This document shows, piece by piece, positions 1 to 6,882 of a DNA stretch of 25,726 nucleotides. The notes beneath the pieces are model-generated. The model was not told where the DNA came from, ran no database searches, and worked only from the letters and a program-made list of their open reading frames with translations. The position numbers and the translations under genes are program-made. The stretch's first letter is position 1, and each line of letters opens with the position of its first letter. The stretch is from JAVBNW01 sp031551255 (lineage in GTDB: Bacteria; Bacillota; Clostridia; Christensenellales; UBA1750), in the NCBI GenBank assembly GCA_031551255.1, contig JAVBNW010000079.1:1-25726 (forward strand), in the 5' to 3' direction.

Positions 1-789
1 CGAGGGCATGCGCCCAAGCAACGCCGAAACCTCGGAGCCCGCCTGAATGTAGCGGAAGATGTTGTCGATGAATAGCAACACATCTTGATTTTTCTGATCG
101 CGGAAGTATTCCGCCACCGTAAGCCCCGTCATCGCGATGCGCATGCGAGATCCCGGCGGCTCGTTCATCTGACCGTACGCGAGCACGGTGTTGTCGATGA
201 CGCCCGAGTTGCGCATGTCGTGGATCAGCTCGATCGCCTCGCGGCTGCGCTCGCCAACCCCCGCAAAAATCGAAACCCCGCCGTGCTGCGTGGCGATATT
301 GTGGATCATTTCCATGATGACGACGGTTTTGCCGACGCCCGCGCCGCCAAACAGGCCGATTTTGCCGCCCTTGGCGTACGGGCACAGAAGATCGATCACC
401 TTGATGCCCGTCTCGAGCATTTCGGTGGCGGGCAACTGCTCGCTCAGCGACGGCGGCAGCCGGTGGATCGGCATATGCGCATCAACCACAAGCTCGCCCA
501 GCCCGTCGATGGGCTCGCCCAGCACGTTAATCGTGCGCCCGAGCATCCCCTCGCCTACCGGCGCGAGAATCGGCCCCGCGGTGTTGACGACCGTCTGCCC
601 GCGGTACAGGCCTTCCGTGGCCTTGAGGGCGATACAGCGGACGATGCCGCCCCCCATCTGCCGGGATACCTCGAGCGGAATGCCCGTTTCGTCTTCGCCG
701 ACGTATAATAGCGTGCGCAGCGGCGGCGCGGACGCAAACTCAACGTCCACGACGGCGCCGATGATCTGCTTGACAATACCCTTTTCCAT
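1..789 (-). CDS. atpD: F1Fo ATP synthase subunit beta (3' part cut by window edge)
   Basis: Catalytic beta subunit of F1, which makes or hydrolyses ATP at the membrane. I translated the first 263 residues by hand from the minus strand. They begin MEKGIVKQIIGAVVDVEF and contain the P-loop GGAGVGKT, the GERSREA segment that carries the catalytic Glu, the stretch AYGQMNEPPGSR, and LLFIDNIFRYIQAGSEVSALLGRMPS, which runs off the window. The family is about 465 residues, so some 200 are missing. The ATG is preceded by GGAGGGG, which overlaps the end of atpG (its stop codon lies one base before this ATG). It is the last visible gene of the atp operon; atpC should follow outside the window. The partner alpha subunit is the fused AtpA upstream. 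Identification is certain. Confidence 0.98.
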   Translation of the reverse strand, partial: MEKGIVKQIIGAVVDVEFASAPPLRTLLYVGEDETGIPLEVSRQMGGGIVRCIALKATEGLYRGQTVVNTAGPILAPVGEGMLGRTINVLGEPIDGLGELVVDAHMPIHRLPPSLSEQLPATEMLETGIKVIDLLCPYAKGGKIGLFGGAGVGKTVVIMEMIHNIATQHGGVSIFAGVGERSREAIELIHDMRNSGVIDNTVLAYGQMNEPPGSRMRIAMTGLTVAEYFRDQKNQDVLLFIDNIFRYIQAGSEVSALLGRMPS

Positions 790-790
790 G

Positions 791-1654
791 TTACCCCTCC
801 AAGGCTCCCGTTCCGGCGATAATTTCGGCAATTTCATTGGTGATCGCAGCTTGGCGGGCGCGGTTCATATCGATAGCCAGCTTGCCGATCATCTCGTCGG
901 CGTTGCGCGTGGCGGCGTCCATCGCGTTCATGCGCGCGGATTGCTCGCTGGCGAAGGACAAAAGCAATGTGCCGTAGATCATTCCAATGAGATACTGCGG
1001 TATCAATAGCTCGAGCACCGCGGCAGCGGAAGGCTCGTAGTGGATTTCAAAGGACTCGCGGTGCTGAATTTCCACATCGTCGAAATCCTCGACTCTAACG
1101 GGCAAAAGGCGCAAAAGCTGCGGCCGGTTCACCAGAGGCGACTCCATGCGGGTAAAGACGATGAACACCTGATCGAGCATGTCTTGCTCGTACAGCTCCA
1201 GGATCGTCTCTGCGATCATGCGCGCCCCGTCCAGCTGCGGGCCTTGCATGATCGTCGTAAAATCGATATCCACCATGCGGCCCTGGCGCTCAAACCAGTT
1301 GAAGGCCTGCTGGCCGATGGTGATGATATTGCACTCGCGATCCTTCATGTGCTCACTCGCCAACGACAGCACCTCGTGGTTGTACGAACCGGCAAGCCCC
1401 TTATCCGATGCGATGACGATGTAGGCGCAGCGCTCGCCGTTGGGGCGCGTAAGGTAGGGATGCGTAACGCCCTCGTTGTGGGTGAGCAAGTCTTTCATCG
1501 TCTGGCGGATCTGCTGAAAATAGCGGCTGTTCGCGGCATAGCGCTGCATGGATTTTTGCATTTTGCTCGTGGAGATCATGTGCATGGCGTTGGTGATCTG
1601 CCGCGTTTGGGACACCACGTCGATGTGATGGCGGATATCGCCTATGCTCGCCAT
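791..1654 (-). CDS. atpG: F1Fo ATP synthase subunit gamma
   Basis: Central-stalk rotor subunit of F1, 287 residues, the usual length. The N-terminal coiled-coil signature is present (MASIGDIRHHIDVVSQTRQITNAMHMISTSKM), as is the C-terminal helix with the conserved SFASEQSARMNAMDAATRNADEMI. The central Rossmann-like part has the typical SDKGLAGSYN. The start follows a GAGGTGA ribosome site that overlaps the atpA stop. Its order between atpA and atpD is canonical. Nothing is missing. Confidence 0.98.
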   Translation of the reverse strand: MASIGDIRHHIDVVSQTRQITNAMHMISTSKMQKSMQRYAANSRYFQQIRQTMKDLLTHNEGVTHPYLTRPNGERCAYIVIASDKGLAGSYNHEVLSLASEHMKDRECNIITIGQQAFNWFERQGRMVDIDFTTIMQGPQLDGARMIAETILELYEQDMLDQVFIVFTRMESPLVNRPQLLRLLPVRVEDFDDVEIQHRESFEIHYEPSAAAVLELLIPQYLIGMIYGTLLLSFASEQSARMNAMDAATRNADEMIGKLAIDMNRARQAAITNEIAEIIAGTGALEG

Positions 1655-1658
1655 GAAC

Positions 1659-3395
1659 TCACCTCTTTAAAAAGCGCTCGACGGCCTCGCGAATGCTGAT
1701 CTCCAACTGCTCGGAAAGCTCGCCTTCCCGCGCTATGATCGAAGGAATGTGCGGGTAATTCTTCGCGACAAAATCAGGGAAATTGCGCTTAAATGCATCG
1801 AGCTCGTCGCGACTGATCGCCGAGAGAAGCCCGCGCTCGACCGCATAGAGCAGCACCACCTGCTGCGCCATGGTATAGGGGGCGTATTGCGCCTGAATGA
1901 GCATGCGCGTAAGCCTTTCACCCTGCTCGAGCCTCTCGCGCGTCGCATGATCCAAATCCGAGCCGAACTGAGAGAACACCGCGAGCTCGCGATACTGCGC
2001 AAGATCCAGGCGCAGCCTTCCGCTAACTTTGCGCATCGCCTTCGTCTGCGCGGATCCGCCCACGCGCGATACGGAAAGCCCCACGTTGACCGCGGGCCGC
2101 GTGCCGGCGTTGAAAAGATCGGCACTTAAGAAGATCTGCCCATCGGTGATGGAGATGACGTTGGTGGGGATATAGGCGGAAATATCCCCCGCCATCGTTT
2201 CGATGATCGGCAATGCGGTAACCGAGCCGCCGCCCAATTCGTCGGTAAGCTGTGCGGCGCGCTCGAGCAGGCGCGAGTGCAGATAGAATACATCGCCCGG
2301 GTAGGCCTCGCGCCCCGGCGGGCGGCGCAGCAGCAGCGACATGGCACGGTAGGCGACAGCATGCTTGGAAAGATCGTCGTAAACGATGAGCACATCGCGC
2401 CCTTCGTACATAAACGCCTCGGCAATCGCGCAACCGGCATACGGAGCCAGGTATTGCATCGGCGCGGAATCGGCAGCGCTGGCGTTGACGATGGTAGTAT
2501 ACTCCATCGCTCCGCTTTCCTTGAGCCTTTCGATAACGCCCGCAACGGTAGAGCCCTTTTGGCCGATCGCAACGTATACGCACAGCGTTCCGGTGCCCTG
2601 CTGGTTGAGGATGGTGTCGATGGCGATGGCGGTTTTCCCCGTTTGCCGGTCGCCGATGATCAGCTCGCGCTGTCCTTTGCCGATGGGCACCATGGAATCG
2701 ATGGACATAAGCCCCGTTTGCAGCGGACGCGTAACCGCCTGCCTATCGATAATCGGTGGAGCGGGCGATTCCACGGGCCGCGTACGCGTGGCATTTAGCG
2801 GCCCTCTCCCGTCCAGCGGCCTGCCGATAGGGTCGACCACCCTGCCCAGCAGCGTTTCGCCGACCGGTATTTCGATCACCCTGCCGGTGCCCACGCACTC
2901 GTCCCCCACCGAAAGCCTTTCGCCGCCGATGAGGAGCACGGCGCCCACCGCGTCTTCCATCAGGTTAAACGCGATGCCGTACGTACCCTTGCCAAAGTCC
3001 AGCAATTCATTGTAGCGGCAACCCGCCAGCCCGTCCACATGCGCGATGCCGTCGCCGATGGACAGAATGCGCCCCACCGGGCGCACGCCCGGCGCCGTTG
3101 AAAAGTGCGAAACCTGCATTTGCAGCTCTTCGCCGATTTCCGCGGCGTCGATTACCATGCCGCGCACCACCTGAACCTCTTGCTGCGTGCGGTCTTCGCC
3201 ATGGCTTTGAAGCAAGCCCTTTGCGCTGCCGTCGAACCTGCGCCCGCCGGCATACACCACGATGCCCGCCAGCAGCGTAGGGTCGATCTTTTGCGCAAGG
3301 GTAACGGGCTCGTCAAAGAGCTTGCTCAGCTTTTCCTCAATGCGCCCCACCATCTCTTGTTCGAGTGCCCTTGCGGTGACAACCGTACCCTGCAT
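1659..3395 (-). CDS. atpA: ATP synthase alpha subunit with N-terminal delta-subunit C-terminal domain (fusion)
   Basis: Non-catalytic alpha subunit of F1, but 578 residues instead of about 502-510. Residues ~80-578 are a complete alpha: beta-barrel start GRILSIGDGIAHVDGLAGC (109-126), P-loop GDRQTGKT (248-255), VGLSVSRVGGSAQTKAMRKV with the arginine finger, and an intact C-terminal helical domain. Residues 1-~72 are not alpha. They match the C-terminal domain of subunit delta (AtpH): an early TAxxL turn, a helix ending KLSKLF, then VTLAQKIDPTLLAGIVVYAG and DGSAKGLL, parallel to E. coli delta [20 protein letters not shown] and DGSVRGRL. No separate atpH exists: atpF stops 4 nt before this ATG. 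The ATG follows AGGTGG. The fusion is one uninterrupted reading frame. The delta N-terminal domain, which normally grips the alpha N-termini, is not seen. Confidence 0.95.
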   Translation of the reverse strand: MQGTVVTARALEQEMVGRIEEKLSKLFDEPVTLAQKIDPTLLAGIVVYAGGRRFDGSAKGLLQSHGEDRTQQEVQVVRGMVIDAAEIGEELQMQVSHFSTAPGVRPVGRILSIGDGIAHVDGLAGCRYNELLDFGKGTYGIAFNLMEDAVGAVLLIGGERLSVGDECVGTGRVIEIPVGETLLGRVVDPIGRPLDGRGPLNATRTRPVESPAPPIIDRQAVTRPLQTGLMSIDSMVPIGKGQRELIIGDRQTGKTAIAIDTILNQQGTGTLCVYVAIGQKGSTVAGVIERLKESGAMEYTTIVNASAADSAPMQYLAPYAGCAIAEAFMYEGRDVLIVYDDLSKHAVAYRAMSLLLRRPPGREAYPGDVFYLHSRLLERAAQLTDELGGGSVTALPIIETMAGDISAYIPTNVISITDGQIFLSADLFNAGTRPAVNVGLSVSRVGGSAQTKAMRKVSGRLRLDLAQYRELAVFSQFGSDLDHATRERLEQGERLTRMLIQAQYAPYTMAQQVVLLYAVERGLLSAISRDELDAFKRNFPDFVAKNYPHIPSIIAREGELSEQLEISIREAVERFLKR

Positions 3396-3399
3396 GGCA

Positions 3400-3900
3400 T
3401 TATCCCACCTTCTCGAGGAATTCGTCGATCAACAGCTTATGGTCTTCCGCCTTTACCTCGCGCTCGAGAATGCGGCTGGAGAGCTGCACCGATAGCGACG
3501 CGATCTCCTCGCGCAGCGCGGAGCGCGCCTTGGCGATCTCTTCGTCCGCGGCGATGCGCGCATTGGCGACGATCTGCTCGGCCTCGACATGTGCCGATGC
3601 GACGATGCTCTTGGCATCCTCGTCCGCGCGCGAGAGGCGCTCGTTGACCTCTACCTCGCCCTTGGCGAGATAGGCCTCGTAATCGCTATGCTGCCTGCGC
3701 TTCGCATCGTCGATCTCCTCGCGGCCCTTTTCGATTTCCGCTCGTTCGGCGCGCATCTTTTCCGTACGTGCATCGATAAACTTCGTTACGGGCTTATAGA
3801 GAAAATGCCGCGCAACAAAAAATAAAATCAAAAAGTTAGCAACGTATAAAACCATGTTAAGCGGACTGATCAGCTCGGCTAACCCACCCATTCGATTCAC
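3400..3900 (-). CDS. atpF: F1Fo ATP synthase subunit b
   Basis: Peripheral-stalk subunit b, 166 residues. One N-terminal membrane helix (about residues 13-31, MVLYVANFLILFFVARHFLY) is followed by a long charged coiled coil rich in Glu, Lys, Arg and Ala, ending EREVKAEDHKLLIDEFLEKVG. Length is normal, so the missing delta sequence is not fused here, unlike the b-delta fusion of mycobacteria. The reading frame opens with GTG at 3900. The in-frame ATG at 3891 (residue 4) is preceded by AAGGGTG at good spacing and is an equally likely start. Ends with TAA 4 nt upstream of the fused atpA. Confidence 0.96.
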   Translation of the reverse strand: MNRMGGLAELISPLNMVLYVANFLILFFVARHFLYKPVTKFIDARTEKMRAERAEIEKGREEIDDAKRRQHSDYEAYLAKGEVEVNERLSRADEDAKSIVASAHVEAEQIVANARIAADEEIAKARSALREEIASLSVQLSSRILEREVKAEDHKLLIDEFLEKVG

Positions 3901-3956
3901 CCTTTTCCCGAGAGTTGTATGGTACTACCATGCATAGAAGGCGCCGTCGGCATCGC

Positions 3957-3994
3957 AAAAAACGCAGCCATGAGGGCGCATCGCCCTTGTGCGT
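3957..3994 (-). terminator. terminator-like hairpin between atpE and atpF
   Basis: Read on the minus strand, just after the atpE stop: an outer stem ACGCA/TGCGT and an inner stem GGGCG-ATG-CGCCC, followed at once by a run of six T. It has the form of an intrinsic terminator but lies inside the operon, so it probably attenuates or marks a processed 3' end. Asymmetric internal loops make it weaker than a classic terminator. Confidence 0.5.
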
Positions 3995-3996
3995 CC

Positions 3997-4221
3997 CTAC
4001 TTCGTAAACAGCAAAAGGAGCGCGACGACGAACCCGTAGATGGCCGTGGACTCCGCCAAAACCATACCCAGGATCATCGTGGAAGAAATCTTTGATTGTG
4101 CCTCCGGCTGGCGCGCGATGGCCTCTGTCGCCTTGCCCGTTGCGATGCCCATACCAAGGCCCGCCCCGATGCCCGTGAGTACCGCGATGCCCGCGCCAAT
4201 TGCGATCAAACCTGTTTCCAT
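3997..4221 (-). CDS. atpE: F1Fo ATP synthase subunit c
   Basis: Proteolipid c subunit of the rotor ring, 74 residues, two membrane helices joined by the polar loop ARQPEAQ. The ion-binding carboxylate is Glu57 in LAESTAIYG. Set against the Na+-binding c subunit of Ilyobacter tartaricus, Glu57, Ser58, Thr59 and Tyr62 match Glu65, Ser66, Thr67 and Tyr70, but the second-site Gln32 is Met24 here (GLGMGIATGK). The coupling ion is therefore unclear; H+ seems more likely. The start has an excellent GGAGGTG site at 8-nt spacing. Terminator-like hairpins lie on both sides of the gene. Confidence 0.97.
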   Translation of the reverse strand: METGLIAIGAGIAVLTGIGAGLGMGIATGKATEAIARQPEAQSKISSTMILGMVLAESTAIYGFVVALLLLFTK

Positions 4222-4259
4222 GAAACCAGCACCTCCGATTTTATATGGGGTTTGCTATC

Positions 4260-4297
4260 AAAAAAGCCCAGAAGCAGAACTTCATGTGAGGCTGGGC
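4260..4297 (-). terminator. terminator-like hairpin between atpB and atpE
   Basis: On the minus strand GCCCA pairs with TGGGC around an inner GAAG-TTCTG-CTTC hairpin, and six T follow directly. It lies within a 143-nt gap of the operon about 40 nt before the atpE start, with no clear promoter between it and atpE, so it would act as a partial attenuator or RNA-stability element. The stem is interrupted by a 9-nt bulge. Confidence 0.45.
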
Positions 4298-4364
4298 ATA
4301 CGGGTACCGAATGCCTACTCGTTGTTTTCATTCTTCGTATTTTTATCCGAAATGCGCTTTTTAG

Positions 4365-5033
4365 TTATTCCACCGCTTCCTTGACGAAAGAAAGCGTTAA
4401 CGTAACAAAGATATACGTTTGAACGAGCGCGTGGAACAGCGTAAAGTAGATGGAGAGCGCCGCCGGGACCACCAGGGGGATGATGGAATAGATCATGCCC
4501 ATGATGATGACGCCCGCAAGCACGTTTCCGTAGAGGCGGCAGCCCAGGGAGATCGGCACCGCGAGATCGGCAATCAGCTTAAACGGCGCGACGATGGGCG
4601 TCGGCTGAATGTAGTGCTTCAAGCGACCGCTGATTTTTTTGTATTTAATGCCCATTACGTTGATCAAAATAAATGTTAGCAAGCCAAGCGCGAGCGTCAT
4701 GCTCAAGTCCGCAGTGGGCGGTTCGAAAGAAAAGAATTCGACGAAGCAGTTTGAGGCGATGAGCATGCCCATCGCAAGCACCCACGGCGCCAGGATATCC
4801 CCGGCGTGCCCGCCGTTGTTGCGGCTAAAGTTGCGCAGCTTGTCGATGCCGATTTCCAGCAATAGTTGAAACTTGCCGGGCACCTCTTTCCAACGGCGCT
4901 TTACCTGGTAGTTGATGATGGCGCAACCGATAGACAGAAGGACGACGATGCAGAAACAGAGCAAAGCGGCCACGTGTACGTCTCCTACGACAGGAAACGT
5001 AATCGACACGGGCTTAACATTAAACCCTTCCAC
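4365..5033 (-). CDS. atpB: F1Fo ATP synthase subunit a
   Basis: Membrane stator subunit that forms the ion half-channels, 222 residues with five to six hydrophobic helices. The essential arginine is Arg166 in ISLGCRLYGNVLAG. The PPTADLSMTLALG segment (residues 105-117) and the late Gln in HALVQTYIFVTLTL are typical. The start is GTG, one base after the TAG of the upstream gene and behind AAGAAGGGA, so the two genes are translationally coupled. No ATG lies near enough to replace it. Confidence 0.96.
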   Translation of the reverse strand: MEGFNVKPVSITFPVVGDVHVAALLCFCIVVLLSIGCAIINYQVKRRWKEVPGKFQLLLEIGIDKLRNFSRNNGGHAGDILAPWVLAMGMLIASNCFVEFFSFEPPTADLSMTLALGLLTFILINVMGIKYKKISGRLKHYIQPTPIVAPFKLIADLAVPISLGCRLYGNVLAGVIIMGMIYSIIPLVVPAALSIYFTLFHALVQTYIFVTLTLSFVKEAVE

Positions 5034-5034
5034 G

Positions 5035-5313
5035 CTATCCCTTCTTTCCGGATAGATACTGATATGCGACGAAAGCGAAAAGAGAAGCCAGATCGCCTCC
5101 GGCCATCCATAGAAGCGCTTCTCGGGAGAAGACGGCGGCTACGGTAAGCGCAACGGCATGCCAGAGAAGTTTTGCGCCGATCAGCGCCGCGCCAAGCGGG
5201 GAATGCCCCGTAAGCACGAGAGGCAGCGCCTTGCGCGTCATGAGTGAGCCGCTAAGCCCTACCCCGACGCCAAGCAACGCCCATAGCCCTCTTACTACCC
5301 AACTCATGCTCAT
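5035..5313 (-). CDS. small AtpI-like membrane protein, first gene of atp operon
   Basis: A 92-residue, very hydrophobic protein with about three membrane segments (roughly 6-23, 40-62 and 66-88) and a basic tail. Its place directly before atpB, coupled to it with 1-nt spacing, is where Bacillota carry atpI (subunit I, a chaperone for c-ring assembly and Mg2+ uptake) or atpZ. I cannot match a family motif, so the call rests on position and membrane topology. It starts MSMS; ATGs at 5313 and 5307 both lack a strong ribosome site. Confidence 0.65.
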   Translation of the reverse strand: MSMSWVVRGLWALLGVGVGLSGSLMTRKALPLVLTGHSPLGAALIGAKLLWHAVALTVAAVFSREALLWMAGGDLASLFAFVAYQYLSGKKG

Positions 5314-5590
5314 AACAGGGTATACCTAGTGAGCGGCGAATACAAATGTCCATTCCAGCCTAATTGCTAATGAAAAAGCGAATAGCGTCATATCCCTGCA
5401 AAACTTGGCGCTAATCGCTCCTTTGCTCTCTTTTTCTTTTTCCTGCGCGAATTTATGGGGCTATAATCTTTACACAAGGCTCGTTTTCCTGTTTTTAACG
5501 GGACGCAAATCAAGAGCAATCGGCAGGGATTCCGCCCATGCGGCATGCGTGAAAGGCACAAAGGGCATCCGGCCGGATACGGTTCGTTTT

Positions 5591-5620
5591 TTGTGTTTGC
5601 CCTGAGAATGTGGGTATGAT
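5591..5620 (+). promoter_or_regulatory. probable promoter of the GH5 gene
   Basis: TTGTGT (5591-5596), an 18-bp spacer and TATGAT (5615-5620), about 40 bp before the GH5 start codon. Four of six -35 bases and five of six -10 bases match consensus. Confidence 0.5.
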
Positions 5621-5621
5621 A

Positions 5622-5635
5622 TGTTGTAAACAACA
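5622..5635. promoter_or_regulatory. candidate operator TGTTGTAAACAACA
   Basis: Perfect 6-bp inverted repeat TGTTGT/ACAACA around a 2-bp centre, starting 2 bp after the -10 box and so covering the expected start of transcription. This position suits a repressor. I do not recognise the binding family. Confidence 0.5.
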
Positions 5636-5658
5636 CAATAACACGGAAGGGTGGTTTC

Positions 5659-6666
5659 ATGGTTCGGCAAACGGCGATTCCCCGATGGCGAGGCTTCAAC
5701 CTGATGGGCGTCTATGTGAAAGGCAGCAGTCCGGGCTATTACAACGAAGAAGATTTCCAAATGATGTCGGACTTGGGCTTTGATTTTGTCCGCCTCCCCC
5801 TGAGCTACTGGTTTTGGACCAAAGAGGGCGATCCGTTCGCCATCGAAGAAGACAAGCTTGCGCCGATCGACGATGCGGTGCGCTGGGGCAAGAAATACGG
5901 CATTCACGTCAACATAGGCTTTCACCGCGGCCCCGGCTTCTGCATCCACGACATCCGCAGGGGCAGCAAGGAACCCTTCGATTTATGGAAAGACGAAGAA
6001 GCCCTCAAGTGCTTCACCCATCATTGGGTTACGTTCGCCAAGCGCTACCGCGGCGAATCCGCCAAAGACGTAAGCTTTAACATGCTCAACGAAAGCGCGG
6101 GCGTCTCCCCCGAAGCGCACAATAAGGTGATGCGCACCGCCACGCGCGCCATCCACAAAATCAGCCCCGACAGGCTTTGTCTCGTGGACGGTTTGGGCGG
6201 CGGCAACTACCCGATGGTAGAGCTGGGCGACCTTTCCAAGGAAAGCGTCGCGCAATCCTGCCGCGGCTATATCCCTGCCGGCATCTCCCACTACCGGGCG
6301 TCCTGGGTGGATATCAACGGCGATTTCCCCTACCCCGTGTGGCCGGGCGGGCTGGCGGGCGGCGAGCCGTGGAGCCTTGAGCGGCTGGACAACCACTATA
6401 AGGCCTGGGCGGCCGTGGGGCAGGCGTTTAACATGGGCATCCACTGCGGCGAGGGCGGCTCCAACAGCAACTGCCCACACGCCGTGGGCCTGCGCTGGCT
6501 GGACGACCTTTTGAACATCCTCAAGAGCTATAACATCGGCTACGCGCAATGGGAATTCACCGGCAACTTCGGCGTGATCGATTCCTCGCGCTCGGATGTG
6601 GATTATGTCGATTACAAGGGTCACAGGCTCGACAAGAAGATGCTGGACATTTTGCAAAAGTATTAG
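5659..6666 (+). CDS. glycoside hydrolase family 5-type glycosidase, cytoplasmic
   Basis: 335-residue TIM-barrel glycosidase of the GH5 (cellulase-like) group. The expected markers appear in order: FVRLPLSYW (43-51) with the conserved Arg45, a His at 89, NMLNES (141-146) with acid/base Glu145, SHYRASW (210-216), GIHCGEGGS (260-268) with nucleophile Glu265, and the late QWEFTGNFGVID (297-308). There is no signal peptide, so it acts inside the cell, presumably on an imported oligosaccharide or glycoside; the substrate (beta-glucan, mannan or other) is not readable. A strong ribosome site, GGAAGGGTGG, lies before the ATG. It stands alone on the plus strand, divergent from the atp operon. Confidence 0.88.
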   Translation: MVRQTAIPRWRGFNLMGVYVKGSSPGYYNEEDFQMMSDLGFDFVRLPLSYWFWTKEGDPFAIEEDKLAPIDDAVRWGKKYGIHVNIGFHRGPGFCIHDIRRGSKEPFDLWKDEEALKCFTHHWVTFAKRYRGESAKDVSFNMLNESAGVSPEAHNKVMRTATRAIHKISPDRLCLVDGLGGGNYPMVELGDLSKESVAQSCRGYIPAGISHYRASWVDINGDFPYPVWPGGLAGGEPWSLERLDNHYKAWAAVGQAFNMGIHCGEGGSNSNCPHAVGLRWLDDLLNILKSYNIGYAQWEFTGNFGVIDSSRSDVDYVDYKGHRLDKKMLDILQKY

Positions 6667-6707
6667 GCGGTTTGATTTTTACAAGTGCAAGAAGAAGGAA
6701 TCCAGGC

Positions 6708-6728
6708 GCCCAATGTCATTAAGTTAAG
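6708..6728 (+). repeat. left terminal inverted repeat of the cassette
   Basis: 21-bp end. It matches the right end in 20 positions; the single difference is at base 17. Confidence 0.85.
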
Positions 6729-6754
6729 GCTTTTTGAGCGCACGTATAGAAGAA

Positions 6755-6790
6755 ACCCCTTGTCTTATATAAAAGGCAGGGGGTCTTTTT
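6755..6790 (+). terminator. intrinsic terminator after GH5, inside the cassette's left end
   Basis: A 12-bp stem starting ACCCCTTGTCTT, loop ATATAA, closing AAGGCAGGGGGT (two G-U pairs), then TCTTTTTAT on the plus strand. It lies inside the cassette, 47 bp from its end, so GH5 appears to use a terminator brought by the insertion. The minus side (TTTCTTCT) is weaker but may also stop the passenger gene. Confidence 0.8.
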
Positions 6791-6882
6791 ATAGGGCAAC
6801 AACTTAAATACTGAGTATATGGATAATGCGAATCTGGGTCAGTCTTTTTGCAGAGCGCAAAGCCGCTAATATTGTGTGTTGC

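Larger units (their letters stand above)
5314..5658. other. intergenic region between atp operon and GH5 gene (divergent)
   Basis: 345 bp without a convincing gene. It must hold the minus-strand atp promoter, but I find no good -35/-10 pair for it. On the plus strand there is a consensus TATAAT at 5462-5467 with a poor -35, a 12-bp palindrome at 5567-5578, the probable GH5 promoter (5591-5620) and a second palindrome at 5622-5635. Confidence 0.6.

Noticed and set aside
85..1009. Long open frames on the plus strand opposite atpD and atpG (also opposite atpA, the glycosidases and the PPDK-type gene)
   Set aside because: Arg/Ala/His-rich translations typical of the antisense of GC-rich genes, no ribosome sites, and full overlap with well-identified proteins.
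3400..3900. b-delta fusion as in mycobacteria to explain the missing atpH
   Set aside because: AtpF is a normal-length b subunit ending in the usual helix; the delta-like sequence is on AtpA instead.
5462..5595. Possible small RNA starting at the plus-strand TATAAT (5462-5467) and ending at the T-run near 5586-5592
   Set aside because: The -35 is poor, and the only hairpin before the T-run is a 4-bp stem from the 12-bp palindrome, too weak for a terminator.
5388..5949. Minus-strand open frames in the atp-GH5 spacer (103 and 159 residues)
   Set aside because: No ribosome sites and no domain-like sequence; the longer one overlaps the start of GH5 on the other strand and low-complexity Lys/Arg stretches dominate the shorter.
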